NCBI RefSeq assembly: GCF_018603905.1
Contig: NZ_JAHFZZ010000004.1
Coordinates: 558,001 to 622,000, forward strand
Origin: Nonomuraea sp. NEAU-A123
Lineage (GTDB): Bacteria; Actinomycetota; Actinomycetes; Streptosporangiales; Streptosporangiaceae
DNA: 64,000 nt
Direction of reading: 5' to 3'
Below the pieces are notes generated by a model, which saw only the letters and a program-made list of their open reading frames with translations, ran no database searches and was not told where the DNA came from. Below, piece by piece: positions 7,827-15,729 of this stretch. The translations under genes were made by a program, and so were the position numbers. Positions within the stretch are counted from its first letter, which is position 1. Every line of letters begins with the position of its first letter.

Positions 7827-9496
7827 CTCAGGTCCCCCTCGTCCGCTCGCTGCACCCAGTCGGCGAACGACTCGCCTTCCTTCTTCTGGGCGTCGTAGTG
7901 CTTCACGACCCGCTCCACGTAGTCGGGCAGCGCCTCGGCGGTGGTCTTGAGGCCGCGTACCTTCCTGCCGAAGCCGGGGTTGACGCCGAGCGAGCCGCCC
8001 AGGTGGATCTGGTAGCCCTCGACCTGCTCGCCCTTCTCGTCGACGACGAGCTGGCCCTTGAGGCCGATGTCGGCGACCTGGATGCGGGCGCAGGAGTTGG
8101 GGCAGCCGTTGACGTTGATGGTGAGCGGCTCGGCGAAGTCGGGCAGGCGCCGCTCCAGCTCGTCGATCAGATTGGCGGCGGTGGCCTTGGTCTCGACGAT
8201 GGCCAGCTTGCAGAACTCGATGCCGGTGCAGGCCATCGTCTGACGGCGGAACGTCGACGGGTTGACCTGGAGGTCGTTCGCCTCCAGCTCGGCGACCAGG
8301 GAGTCGACCCGGTCGGGCGCGACGTCGAGGACGACCATCTTCTGCTCGACCGTCGTGCGGACGCGGCCGGAGCCGTGCCGCTCGGCGATGTCGGCGATCA
8401 CGTGCAGCTTGTCGCCGTCGAGGCGGCCGACCTTGGGCGCGAAGCCCACGTAGAAGTTGCCGTCCTTCTGCGGGTAGACCCCGACGTGGTCGCGGCGGGA
8501 GCCTCGGGGCGCCTCGGGCGCGGGCCCGTCGGGCAGCGCCTCCTTGAGGTACTCGGTCTCGAGGATCTCCCGGAACTTCTCCACGCCCCAGTCGTTGACC
8601 AGGAACTTGATCCGCGCCCGGTGCCGCAGCCGCCGATACCCGTAATCACGAAATATCCCGATGACGCCGCCGTAGACGTCGCCCACCTGCTCAGGACGTA
8701 CGAACACCCCGAGCCGCTTGCCGAACATCGGGTTGGTGGACAGCCCCCCGCCGACCCACAGGTCGTAGCCCTTCTCCCCGCTGGGCAGCTCGACACCCAC
8801 GAACGCCACGTCGTTGATCTCGTGCACCGTGCAGTGCGACGGGCACCCGCTCAGCGCCGACTTGAACTTGCGCGGCAGGTTCGAGAAGGCCGGGTCGCCG
8901 ATGAACCGCTCGTTCAGCAGGCGGATCTCCTCGCTGGCGTCCAGCACCTCCTCGGTGTCGATCCCGGCGAGCGGACAGCCCAGGATGACGCGCGGGGTGT
9001 CGCCACATGCCTCGGTGGTCGACAGGCCGACCGCCTCGAGCCGCTCCCAGATGTCGGGCACCGCCTCGATCTCGATCCAGTGCAACTGGACGTTCTGCCG
9101 GTCCGTCAGGTCGGCGGTGCCCCGGCCGTAGTCGTTGGAGATGTCGGCGATGACCCGCAACTGCGGGATGCTGAGCTGACCGCCGTCGATCCGCACCCGG
9201 AGCATGAAGTAGCGGTCGTCAAGCTCCTCGGGCTCCAGGATCGCGGTCTTGCCGCCGTCGATCCCGGGCTTGCGCTGGGTGTAAAGGCCGTACCAGCGCA
9301 TCCGGCCACGCAGGTCGGCCGGGTCGATCGAGTCGAAACCACGCTTGGAGTAGATGTCGATGATCCGCTGGCGGACGTTCAGTCCGTCGTCGTTCTTCTT
9401 GTTCTCTTCATTCTTGTTGAGCGGCTCCCGGTAACCGAGAGCCCACTGGCCTTCGCCGCGCGGGCGTTTGTGATGCCGGCTGGCAGGGGTGCTCAT
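7823..9496 (-). CDS. sir: Ferredoxin-dependent sulfite reductase (SirA/NirA family)
   Basis: A 557-residue siroheme/[4Fe-4S] enzyme reducing sulfite to sulfide with electrons from ferredoxin. The cluster/siroheme ligands are Cys423 and Cys429 (ACTGIEFC) and Cys465 and Cys469 (NGCPNSC). Tyr69 (RWYG) and Cys164 (EACGDTPR) correspond to the Tyr-Cys pair known from the M. tuberculosis enzyme and favour sulfite over nitrite. Two ferrite-like repeats are visible (ADLTDRQNVQLHWIEI and RTTVEQKMVVLDV). ATG 9496 has GAAGGA upstream; the in-frame start at 9547 lacks family similarity. It heads the sir-zinc ribbon-cysH-sirB operon behind a Cys-rich leader peptide. Confidence 0.94.
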   Translation of the reverse strand: MSTPASRHHKRPRGEGQWALGYREPLNKNEENKKNDDGLNVRQRIIDIYSKRGFDSIDPADLRGRMRWYGLYTQRKPGIDGGKTAILEPEELDDRYFMLRVRIDGGQLSIPQLRVIADISNDYGRGTADLTDRQNVQLHWIEIEAVPDIWERLEAVGLSTTEACGDTPRVILGCPLAGIDTEEVLDASEEIRLLNERFIGDPAFSNLPRKFKSALSGCPSHCTVHEINDVAFVGVELPSGEKGYDLWVGGGLSTNPMFGKRLGVFVRPEQVGDVYGGVIGIFRDYGYRRLRHRARIKFLVNDWGVEKFREILETEYLKEALPDGPAPEAPRGSRRDHVGVYPQKDGNFYVGFAPKVGRLDGDKLHVIADIAERHGSGRVRTTVEQKMVVLDVAPDRVDSLVAELEANDLQVNPSTFRRQTMACTGIEFCKLAIVETKATAANLIDELERRLPDFAEPLTINVNGCPNSCARIQVADIGLKGQLVVDEKGEQVEGYQIHLGGSLGVNPGFGRKVRGLKTTAEALPDYVERVVKHYDAQKKEGESFADWVQRADEGDLR

Positions 9497-9572
9497 TGCG
9501 CGTCCTTCGGTGGATGGGCGCGCGCAGGGTTCCTCCCGCCTCATCATTGAGGGCAGGGGTGAAGGAGGAGAT

Positions 9573-9620
9573 TTGCGACGCGCGCAACGGAGAAAACGGG
9601 TGGGTTAGCGGGCGTCGCAA
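9573..9620 (-). promoter_or_regulatory. Inverted repeat overlapping leader Cys codons (attenuator candidate)
   Basis: TTGCGACGC (9620-9612) in the leader coding sequence and GCGTCGCAA (9581-9573) are perfect 9-base complements 30 bases apart. The left arm begins inside the second of the two Cys codons (TGT TGC), so a ribosome stalled for Cys-tRNA would mask it. A second possible stem pairs GGAGGA (9564-9569, plus strand) with TCCTCC (9531-9536), nearer the sir ribosome-binding site. This arrangement suggests translation-dependent attenuation. Confidence 0.65.
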
Positions 9621-9688
9621 CAGATGGCACTGCGGACACGCTGAAGATCGACGTGTCGTCGACCGACAAGCATGGGGTCCGCTGGCAT
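9605..9688 (-). CDS. Cysteine-type leader peptide upstream of the sulfur operon
   Basis: A 27-codon ORF, MPADPMLVGRRHVDLQRV then RSAICCDAR and TAA; a second in-frame ATG at 9673 would give 22 residues. The core GRRHVDLxRVxSAxC is the pattern of the short leader peptides found in front of cysteine and sulfur genes in actinomycetes, and tandem Cys codons near the end are diagnostic. A -35/-10 pair places transcription start at or next to the ATG at 9688, so the leader may be translated from a leaderless mRNA. Its presumed role is to sense Cys-tRNA charging and control sir and the genes behind it. Confidence 0.82.
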   Translation of the reverse strand: MPADPMLVGRRHVDLQRVRSAICCDAR

Positions 9689-9694
9689 ATCTCG

Positions 9695-9723
9695 AAGATA
9701 CGCTAGGTATCCGTTATGTCCAA
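9695..9723 (-). promoter_or_regulatory. Promoter of the sulfur assimilation operon
   Basis: Minus-strand TTGGAC (9723-9718) and TATCTT (9700-9695) are separated by exactly 17 bases. The predicted transcription start is about 9688, the first base of the leader ORF. Confidence 0.6.
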
Positions 9724-9749
9724 GACAGGGTCCAGACTGTGGACGCCTC

Positions 9750-9875
9750 CTATCCCTGACGAGGCCAGTCCAGGTCCGACTCGGCCGGCTCCTCCGCCTG
9801 CTGGTGCTGGCAATCGCACCAGGATCCGCCGCGACATTCCTCGTGGCGCTTGTCCTTGCAGTTCTCGCAGATCAC
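9750..9875 (-). CDS. Small cysteine-rich protein
   Basis: A 41-residue product beginning with GTG at 9875, VICENCKDKRHEECRG followed by GSWCDCQHQ and an acidic tail. Five cysteines and two histidines (CxxC, then C, then CxC) suggest a small zinc-binding module. Short proteins with the CDCQH ending recur in actinomycetes but I know of no function. It is divergent from the TIGR03084-type gene, their starts being 46 bases apart, and ends just upstream of the sulfur operon promoter. The start is uncertain; the reading frame has no better initiation codon near. Confidence 0.55.
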   Translation of the reverse strand: MICENCKDKRHEECRGGSWCDCQHQQAEEPAESDLDWPRQG

Positions 9876-9921
9876 CCTTGCATTATTCCTCGTAGAACGT
9901 TGTTCGGTTAGGCTGGCTCGC

Positions 9922-10707
9922 GTGGACCTGATGGGCGAGTTGCTGGCCGACCTGCGCGCGGAGACCGCGTCACTCGACGATCTGTTACTGACCCTCGAAC
10001 CCGGAGACTGGGATCTCGCCACGCCCGCCGAAGGGTGGGCCGTGCGCGACCAGGTGAGCCATCTGGCCTGGTTCGACGAGGCGGCGCGCACCGCCGTGAC
10101 CGACCCCGACGTGTTCCGCGCGGCGGCGGCTCACTTCACCTCCACCGACGACCTCGCCGCGGAGTTCCGCGGGCTCGCCCCCGGCGAACTGTTCCACTGG
10201 TTCCGTACGGCCCGCGCCCGCAGCATCGAGGTGTTCGCGGGGCTGTCGGCCCGCGACCGGCTGCCGTGGTACGGGCCCGACATGTCGGCCGCCTCCTTCG
10301 TCACCGCCCGGCTGATGGAGACCTGGGCGCACGGCCAGGACGTGGCCGACGCGCTCGGCGTCACCAGAGAGCCCACCCGCCGGCTGCGGCACGTGGCGAT
10401 GATCGGGGTCAGGGCCCTGCCGTACGGTTTCGCCGTACGGAACCTGCCCCTCCCGGAGCGGCCGGTCCGCGTGGAGCTGACGATGCCCGACGGGACGCCG
10501 TGGTCGGCGGGGCCCGAGGACGCCGCCGACGCGGTGCGCGGGCCGATGCTGGACTTCTGCCTGCTCGTCACTCAGCGCGTCCACCGGGACGACACCACCC
10601 TGGAGATCACCGGCGAGACGGCCCGCGCCTGGATGGAGATAGCGCAGGCCTTCGCCGGGCCGCCGGGTAAGGGTCGATCAGGGAAAGGCCAGGGGCATTC
10701 CCGATGA
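9922..10707 (+). CDS. TIGR03084-type DinB/MDMPI fold protein
   Basis: A 261-residue protein starting at GTG 9922. The N-terminal MGELLADLRAETASLDDLL and EGWAVRDQVSHLAWFDEAA, and the central LMETWAHGQDVADALG, match the TIGR03084 branch of the mycothiol-dependent maleylpyruvate isomerase (DinB-like) superfamily. The His residues of HLAWFD and WAHGQD are the likely metal ligands. The reaction is unknown for this branch. No operon partner is obvious; yccF follows 33 bases later on the same strand. Confidence 0.82.
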   Translation: MDLMGELLADLRAETASLDDLLLTLEPGDWDLATPAEGWAVRDQVSHLAWFDEAARTAVTDPDVFRAAAAHFTSTDDLAAEFRGLAPGELFHWFRTARARSIEVFAGLSARDRLPWYGPDMSAASFVTARLMETWAHGQDVADALGVTREPTRRLRHVAMIGVRALPYGFAVRNLPLPERPVRVELTMPDGTPWSAGPEDAADAVRGPMLDFCLLVTQRVHRDDTTLEITGETARAWMEIAQAFAGPPGKGRSGKGQGHSR

Positions 10708-10740
10708 TCTGAGCGGCGCTCACGGTGTCATGCTGGTGGT

Positions 10741-11115
10741 ATGCGGACAATCCTGAACATCATCTGGCTGATCTTCGCGGGGGTCTGGCTGGCCATCGGC
10801 TACACGATCGCCGGGATCATCTGCTGCATCCTGATCGTCACGATTCCCTTCGGCATCGCCTCGTTCCGGATCGCGGCCTACGCGCTGTGGCCGTTCGGCA
10901 GGACCGTCGTCCGGGACCCGGACGCGGGGGCGCTCTCCACGATCGGCAACGTCATCTGGCTCATCTTCGCCGGCATCTGGCTGGCGATCGGGCACGTGGT
11001 CACCTCGATCCCGCTGTTCCTGTCGGTCATCGGCATCCCGCTGGGCGTGGCCAATCTGAAGCTCATCCCCGTCTCACTCCTACCGCTGGGCGCACGCATC
11101 GTCGACGTCGACTAG
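10741..11115 (+). CDS. yccF: YccF-domain inner membrane protein
   Basis: A 124-residue membrane protein made of two tandem YccF domains: ILNIIWLIFAGVWLAIGY at the start and TIGNVIWLIFAGIWLAIGH at about residue 66. Each has hydrophobic segments, with the conserved IPFGIASFRIAAYALWPFG between them. The family is widespread and of unknown function. ATG 10741 is the only sensible start. Confidence 0.9.
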   Translation: MRTILNIIWLIFAGVWLAIGYTIAGIICCILIVTIPFGIASFRIAAYALWPFGRTVVRDPDAGALSTIGNVIWLIFAGIWLAIGHVVTSIPLFLSVIGIPLGVANLKLIPVSLLPLGARIVDVD

Positions 11116-11176
11116 GGCAGTACTCGGGGGACGTAAGCTGTCCCGAAGAGTCACTGCCACACAACCGTTGGGTGCC

Positions 11177-12112
11177 ATGACGTCCACCGATGCGCCTAGC
11201 CGGTCGAAGCGGAGGCGGCTCGCCTCCAACGCCCGTGCCAGGCTGAGCTGGGTGCGCGACACGAAGTCGTGGGCGACCGTCCGCGCGACCACGAACGCGG
11301 GCGTCACCTACCGCGTGTCGGGCCTGGCGGGCGAGGCGGCCTTCTTCGCGCTGCTGTCCCTCCCGCCGTTCGTGCTGGGCCTCATCGGCGTCCTGGCCAA
11401 GCTCGGCAGTTGGCTGGGGCCCCAGGTGGTCGTGCAGGTCAAAACCTGGGTCATCGAGCAGGCCGGGCTGCTGTTCACCGACGACGCCGTGCACAAGGTG
11501 GTCAACCCGCTCATCACCGACGTCCTCAGCGACGACGCGAGCAAGGTGTCGATCATCTCGGTGGGCTTCCTGCTGTCGCTCTGGTCGGGCTCGCGGGCGC
11601 TGTACGTGTACGTCGACCTCATCTCCGTCTCCTACGGGCTCGGCGAGGCGCGCGGCATCATCAGGACCAGGCTGATGTCGTTCGGCCTGTATGTGATCGG
11701 GCTGGTCATCGGGATCATCGTGATGCCCGTGCTGGTCATCGGGCCGACGCTGCTCAAGGACGCGCTGCCGGGGGAGTACGGCATCCTCGTCGACCTGCTG
11801 TACTGGCCGGTGGTGATCATCGGCTCGGTGCTCTTCCTGACCGTGCTCTACCACGTGAGCGTGCCGATCCGGACGAAGTGGTACCGGGAGCTGCCGGGGG
11901 CGATCCTGGCGCTGTTCCTGTGGATCGTGTGCGCCGCCGTGCTGCGGGCCGTACTGGCCGCGTGGTTCTCACCGGTGTCCGTCTACGGCTCCCTGGCCGC
12001 GCCCATCGCGCTGCTGCTCTGGCTCTACATCACCGCGCTCGCCGTGTTGATCGGGGCCATTCTGAACGCCGAGATCGATCGGCTTTGGCCGGGCGCTGGC
12101 CGTCCCAAATAG
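11177..12112 (+). CDS. YihY/BrkB-family membrane protein
   Basis: A 311-residue integral membrane protein of the YihY (formerly RNase BN/BrkB) family, with about six transmembrane segments. Conserved features include GLAGEAAFFALLSLPPFVLG in the first helix, LWSGSRALYVYVDLISVSYG, and WYRELPGAILALFLWIVC. The family has been suggested to be transporters; E. coli RNase BN activity was reassigned elsewhere. ATG 11177 is chosen over the in-frame alternative start at 11168. The N-terminal 35 residues are basic and cytoplasmic. Confidence 0.9.
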   Translation: MTSTDAPSRSKRRRLASNARARLSWVRDTKSWATVRATTNAGVTYRVSGLAGEAAFFALLSLPPFVLGLIGVLAKLGSWLGPQVVVQVKTWVIEQAGLLFTDDAVHKVVNPLITDVLSDDASKVSIISVGFLLSLWSGSRALYVYVDLISVSYGLGEARGIIRTRLMSFGLYVIGLVIGIIVMPVLVIGPTLLKDALPGEYGILVDLLYWPVVIIGSVLFLTVLYHVSVPIRTKWYRELPGAILALFLWIVCAAVLRAVLAAWFSPVSVYGSLAAPIALLLWLYITALAVLIGAILNAEIDRLWPGAGRPK

Positions 12113-12127
12113 GAAATGATCCCCCCG

Positions 12128-12253
12128 ATGGACGGACAGCAGCGGGTCGGGCCGTACACCCTCGTCCGCTAGCTGGGCGAGGACGTGGATCGCGTCGACG
12201 TGGACCTGGTCAAGCTCGGTGTCACGAGGAACGTCCAGATCAACGAGGAATGA
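12128..12253 (+). pseudogene. Remnant of a Ser/Thr protein kinase gene
   Basis: The frame from ATG 12128 reads MDGQQRVGPYTLVR, stop (TAG at 12170), then LGEDVDRVDVDLVKLG and on to a TGA at 12251. VGPYTLVRxLGE is the usual beginning of an actinobacterial eukaryotic-type kinase (start of the glycine-rich loop). The stop in place of Arg and the lack of the rest of the kinase mark it as an N-terminal relic left by a deletion. The sequence after LGED does not match kinase and may come from the other end of the deletion. Confidence 0.6.
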
Positions 12254-12282
12254 GCCCCGGCCACATCCGCTATCGTCTAGAA

Positions 12283-12365
12283 CGTAGCGACTGGCGCGTT
12301 AGGTGGGGCGAACCACCGGGGAGCGGAGGGGCGAAGGCCGTGCGCCTGGGTCTTCGCGCATTGTC
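12283..12365 (+). promoter_or_regulatory. ZTP (pfl) riboswitch upstream of glyA
   Basis: The sequence shows the conserved blocks of the ZTP/ZMP-sensing pfl RNA: GACTGGCG near 12289, a GGTGG/CCACC hairpin (12302-12317), ACCGGGGAGCG just after it and GCCGTGCGCCTGGG at 12338-12351 before the start of glyA. In actinobacteria this RNA is known to control glyA and other one-carbon and purine genes, turning them on when 10-formyl-THF is short. Ends are approximate. Confidence 0.86.
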
Positions 12366-12383
12366 AACGATGACAGGAGAGTC

Positions 12384-13637
12384 ATGAGTTCTCTCGCTAC
12401 CGTAGACCCGCAGATCGCCGAGCTCATCAAGGCGGAAGAGCGCCGTCAGGCCGACACTGTCAAGCTCATCGCGTCGGAGAACTACGTGTCCAAGGCCGTG
12501 CTCGAGGCCACGGGCACCGTCCTGACCAACAAATACTCCGAGGGCTACCCCGGCAAGCGCTACTACGAGGGCCAGCAGGTCATCGACCAGGTCGAGACCC
12601 TCGCCAACGAGCGGGCCAAGGCACTGTTCGGCGTCAACCACGCCAACGTCCAGCCCTACTCGGGCTCGCCCGCCAACCTGGCCATCTACATGGCCTTCCT
12701 GCAGCCGGGCGACACCGTGATGGGCATGGGCCTGCCGTTCGGCGGCCACCTCACGCACGGCTGGTCGGTCTCGGCCACCGGCAAGTGGTTCAACCCGGTC
12801 CGCTACGGCGTGCGCCAGGACACCGGCCGCATCGACCTCGACGAGGTCAGGGCGCTGGCGCTGGAGCACCGGCCGAAGCTGATCTTCTGCGGCGGCACCG
12901 CGATCCCGCGCACGATCGACTTCGAGGGCTTCGCGTCGATCGCCCGCGAGGTGGGCGCCGTACTCGCCGCCGACATCGCGCACATCGCCGGCCTCGTCGC
13001 GGGCGGCGCGCACCCGTCTCCGGTGGGCCACGCCGACGTGATCTCCACGACCACGCACAAGACGCTGCGCGGCCCGCGCGGCGCCATGCTCATGGCCACC
13101 ACCGACGAGCACGCGACCGCGCTCAACAAGGCCGTCTTCCCCGGCCTGCAGGGCGGCCCGCACAACCACACCACCGCCGCCATCGCCGTGGCCCTGCACG
13201 AGGCGTCCACCGACGACTTCAAGACCTACGCGCACCAGGTGGTGACCAACGCGAAGGCGCTGGCCGAAGAGCTGTCGAGCCGCGGCTTCGACCTGGTCTC
13301 CGGCGGCACCGACAACCACCTCATCCTGCTCGACCTCACGCCCAAGGGCATCGGCGGCAAGCCGGCCGCGCAGGCGCTCGACCGCGCGGGCCTGGAGACC
13401 AACTACAACACGGTCCCCTTCGACACCCGCAAGCCCTTCGACCCGAGCGGCATCCGCATCGGCACCCCGTCGGTCACTTCGCGGGGCATGGGGCCGGCCG
13501 AGATGCGACAGATCGGCGCATGGATGGACGAGGTCGTCACCGCCCTGGCCAAGGGCGACGCCGAGCACGTCATCAGCCGCGTCCACCACGAGGTCAGCGA
13601 GCTCACCGCCCAGTTCCCAGCGCCCGGCCTCGCCTAA
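12384..13637 (+). CDS. glyA: Serine hydroxymethyltransferase
   Basis: A 417-residue PLP enzyme interconverting serine plus THF and glycine plus methylene-THF, the main source of one-carbon units. The PLP lysine is Lys226 in STTTHKTLRGPRG; KLIASENYVSKAVLEA, YSEGYPGKRYYEG and QPYSGSPANLA are standard signatures. ATG 12384 has AGGAGAG upstream, and the protein is full length for the family. The preceding ZTP riboswitch ties expression to folate status and purine synthesis. No downstream gene is co-transcribed; a 630-base gap follows. Confidence 0.98.
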   Translation: MSSLATVDPQIAELIKAEERRQADTVKLIASENYVSKAVLEATGTVLTNKYSEGYPGKRYYEGQQVIDQVETLANERAKALFGVNHANVQPYSGSPANLAIYMAFLQPGDTVMGMGLPFGGHLTHGWSVSATGKWFNPVRYGVRQDTGRIDLDEVRALALEHRPKLIFCGGTAIPRTIDFEGFASIAREVGAVLAADIAHIAGLVAGGAHPSPVGHADVISTTTHKTLRGPRGAMLMATTDEHATALNKAVFPGLQGGPHNHTTAAIAVALHEASTDDFKTYAHQVVTNAKALAEELSSRGFDLVSGGTDNHLILLDLTPKGIGGKPAAQALDRAGLETNYNTVPFDTRKPFDPSGIRIGTPSVTSRGMGPAEMRQIGAWMDEVVTALAKGDAEHVISRVHHEVSELTAQFPAPGLA

Positions 13638-13648
13638 CTATTGACTGT

Positions 13649-13790
13649 TTCGGGTAAATCGCTCTCACCCGTTAGGCCGCACGCGGCTGAGGGCCGGCCT
13701 CTGGGAAAAGCCCGCTGACCCCGGCTGGCCTCTTCGGGTGAACCGCGTTCATCCGTTACGACACAGCCGCCCCGGCCGCGCGTGGCTGAG
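13649..13790. repeat. Imperfect direct repeat downstream of glyA
   Basis: Two related units begin TTCGGGT and end GGCTGAG: 13649-13691 and 13733-13790. The second carries about 15 extra bases. The second contains CGGGTGAAC/GTTCATCCG around a CGC loop and the first a shorter CGGGT/ACCCG pairing. Function unknown; could act in transcript termination after glyA. Confidence 0.5.
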
Positions 13791-14048
13791 CCAACTGCGG
13801 GGAGTCGCGCTGTCCGGCGGCCTGAGCCGGATGAGCACTGACGCGAGCCATGGACCGCTCCCATGGTCAACAATGCGCACGTAACGGCGCCCAACCCCGT
13901 AAACCGGAGGAGCGTGCCCCTGGACAGTCCTCAGCCCCGGTCGGTGGGTGGGGTGGGGGCGGCTGGCCGTAACAGATCTGCCCTTAAGAAGCCCTGGTCG
14001 GCGGGTTCGATGCAGGCGGCGTGACAAATCACCAAGAGGAGACACACG

Positions 14049-14084
14049 GACGCCCCGCCGTACGGAGGGTTACGGCGGGGCGTC
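14049..14084. terminator. Perfect 14-bp hairpin, probable bidirectional terminator
   Basis: GACGCCCCGCCGTA (14049-14062) and its exact complement (14071-14084) enclose an 8-base loop. There is no T tract, which is common for terminators of high-GC actinobacteria. It lies between glyA and the convergent CHRD gene. Confidence 0.7.
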
Positions 14085-14267
14085 GGGTGCCTTCGGGGGT
14101 GGGCCGGTTTACCCCCGGAGGCGGTGGCCGGTGGCGGGCGGGGGAAAGTCGCCGCCATCGGCCGGGGCGGTCCGTGCGGGCGGGACCGAATCGTCCGCGC
14201 GGACCTGGTCTTCAGTTGGTCTTTCGGTCTTCTGGCCGGTCATCAGCCCCGGCACAGGTCTGGTCGG

Positions 14268-15569
14268 TCAGCCCAGGAACAGATAGTCGGCCTTGTAGTC
14301 CACCTGGGTCTTGGCGCCCACGGTGCAGGTGCCAGCGGGGGCCACGCCGCCCTCGGTGTTGAGGCGCAGGATCGTGGTGGCGTGGGCCAGCAGGCCGGTG
14401 TTCTTGCCGGACTGGGTGGCGTCCAGGACCAGTTCGGGGATGTTGCCGTCGCCGTTCGGGGTCTTGGTGACGAGTGTTCCGCGCACCGCGCTGCCGTCTG
14501 GAGCGATCCACTGTGGCGGTCCCGCGGCGGGGGTCACGAAGGAGTGGTCGATGCCGCGCCGCAGCTTGGCGGACACGCCGAACTGGGTGAAGGCGGGGGC
14601 CGCGCCGGGCTGCTGGGTGCAGGCGTAGATCTGGGCGCCCTTCAGGACCTCGGCGGTGACCGCGCGGGGGTGGTCGAACGGGTCGCCGGAGAGCTGGCCG
14701 CGCACCGCGCCGCCGTTGAACTCCGTGGTGTGCAGGTTCGTGTAGTAGCGGCCGGGGTTGGCGGCGATGCGCTTGACGATCGGCGCGGCGACCTTGGTCT
14801 CGCCCGCGATGCCCGTCAGGTTCGGCGGCAGGCCCGCGGTGTCGGCGAACAGGTCGGCGACCACGTCGCCGTTCTTGCCGTTCACGCCCTTGTGGATGTG
14901 GCCGTTGGTCACCGGGGCGAGCCCGGTCCAGAAGGCCGTGTAGCCGATGACCGAGCCGTTCGGGCGCAGCCACCAGGTGGCCTTGCCGTCCTGGTCACCG
15001 CGCTTCTTGCCGTCCTGGGCCGGCACTTCCTTGGTGCCGTCGGCGCTCGAGGAGAGCGTGGCCTGGTTGCTGCCCTGCAGGACGCCGTTGAGGTCGATCG
15101 GCTTGTTCAGCCGGTGGAACTGGCCGCGGACCGCGCCCTTGGGGTGGGCGGCGTCGTGCAGGTTGGCGTAGAAGCCGGCCGGGTCGTCGATCAGCGCCTT
15201 GACCAGCGCCTGGTCGGCCGTGACGGTGCCGGTCACGCCGAGCGCGGACTTGGGCAGCGGCTTGGTGAAGAACTCGAGCTTGACGTCGCCGTTGGCGCCC
15301 TTGGCGCCCAGGTGGATGTGCCCGGCGGTAGGTGAGTCGATCTTGTTCCAGCGAGCCGCGAACGTGACCTCGTTGCCACTGATCTTGATGACGACGGTCG
15401 AACGACCATCGGCGTCACCCTTGACGCCCACCTCGTTGGCGCCGCGCAGGCCGGCGGCGAGGTACACGTCGTCACCGGAGGCCGCGACACTCGCCTGAGC
15501 TGCGGTGACGGGGGCGAGGAGGCCGGTGGCGAGCAGTGCCCCGGACAGGGCGAGCGTGCGAATCGACAT
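14268..15569 (-). CDS. Secreted CHRD/DUF3455 protein, target of the adjacent ECF sigma factor
   Basis: A 433-residue secreted protein. A signal peptide occupies residues 1 to about 26 (ALSGALLATGLLAPVTAAQA). Two CHRD domains follow (about 32-160 and 165-285), each with a HIHxGxxGxNGDV motif and a NLHxxxxxxGAVRGQ motif; the C-terminal third matches DUF3455 (PQWIAPDGSAVRG, LLAHATTILRLNTEGG). CHRD domains bind metal or BMP-like partners in other organisms; the bacterial role is unknown. ATG 15569 has AAGAGG upstream. The promoter at 15615-15645 is nearly identical in key elements and spacing to that of the ECF sigma gene, so it is probably under that factor. Confidence 0.9.
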   Translation of the reverse strand: MSIRTLALSGALLATGLLAPVTAAQASVAASGDDVYLAAGLRGANEVGVKGDADGRSTVVIKISGNEVTFAARWNKIDSPTAGHIHLGAKGANGDVKLEFFTKPLPKSALGVTGTVTADQALVKALIDDPAGFYANLHDAAHPKGAVRGQFHRLNKPIDLNGVLQGSNQATLSSSADGTKEVPAQDGKKRGDQDGKATWWLRPNGSVIGYTAFWTGLAPVTNGHIHKGVNGKNGDVVADLFADTAGLPPNLTGIAGETKVAAPIVKRIAANPGRYYTNLHTTEFNGGAVRGQLSGDPFDHPRAVTAEVLKGAQIYACTQQPGAAPAFTQFGVSAKLRRGIDHSFVTPAAGPPQWIAPDGSAVRGTLVTKTPNGDGNIPELVLDATQSGKNTGLLAHATTILRLNTEGGVAPAGTCTVGAKTQVDYKADYLFLG

Positions 15570-15614
15570 GATGAAACCTCTTAAAGGATTGTTATTCGGG
15601 TTGGTACGGCAAGC

Positions 15615-15645
15615 AGTACGCGACCCGGCCTCGAAGAGGTTCAAT
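15615..15645 (-). promoter_or_regulatory. ECF-type promoter of the CHRD gene
   Basis: On the minus strand ATTGAACCT (15645-15637), 16 bases, then CGTACT (15620-15615). The same two elements with the same 16-base spacing lie upstream of the ECF sigma gene at 17103-17073. The spacers are unrelated, so the match is confined to the -35 and -10 positions. Transcription should start near 15608, about 39 bases before the ATG. Confidence 0.78.
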
Positions 15646-15683
15646 CGAGTTATCGGTAAAAGTACACATAGGGAGAGGGGCAC

Positions 15684-15715
15684 AAAAAAGCCCTCCCACC
15701 TGCGGTGGAAGGGCT
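15684..15715 (-). terminator. Rho-independent terminator after the sigma/anti-sigma operon
   Basis: Minus strand: a 12-bp stem AGCCCTTCCACC / GGTGGGAGGGCT with a 3-base loop followed by TTTTTT (positions 15689-15684). It lies 14 bases after the anti-sigma stop codon. Confidence 0.9.
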
Positions 15716-15729
15716 CCTGAAATGCTCGT

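Larger units (their letters stand above)
13638..14267. other. Gene-free 630-base stretch
   Basis: No convincing coding frame on either strand. It holds an imperfect direct repeat (13649-13691 and 13733-13790), each copy starting with a small hairpin, and a perfect 14-bp-stem hairpin at 14049-14084. Short ORFs here have no family similarity. Confidence 0.6.

Noticed and set aside
7898..9550. 550-codon open frame on the plus strand opposite sulfite reductase
   Set aside because: It is the antisense shadow of a clear gene with high-GC codon bias; the translation has no family similarity.
13981..14022. tRNA-like GGGTTCGATGC segment
   Set aside because: The flanking bases do not form T-, anticodon or acceptor stems on either strand.
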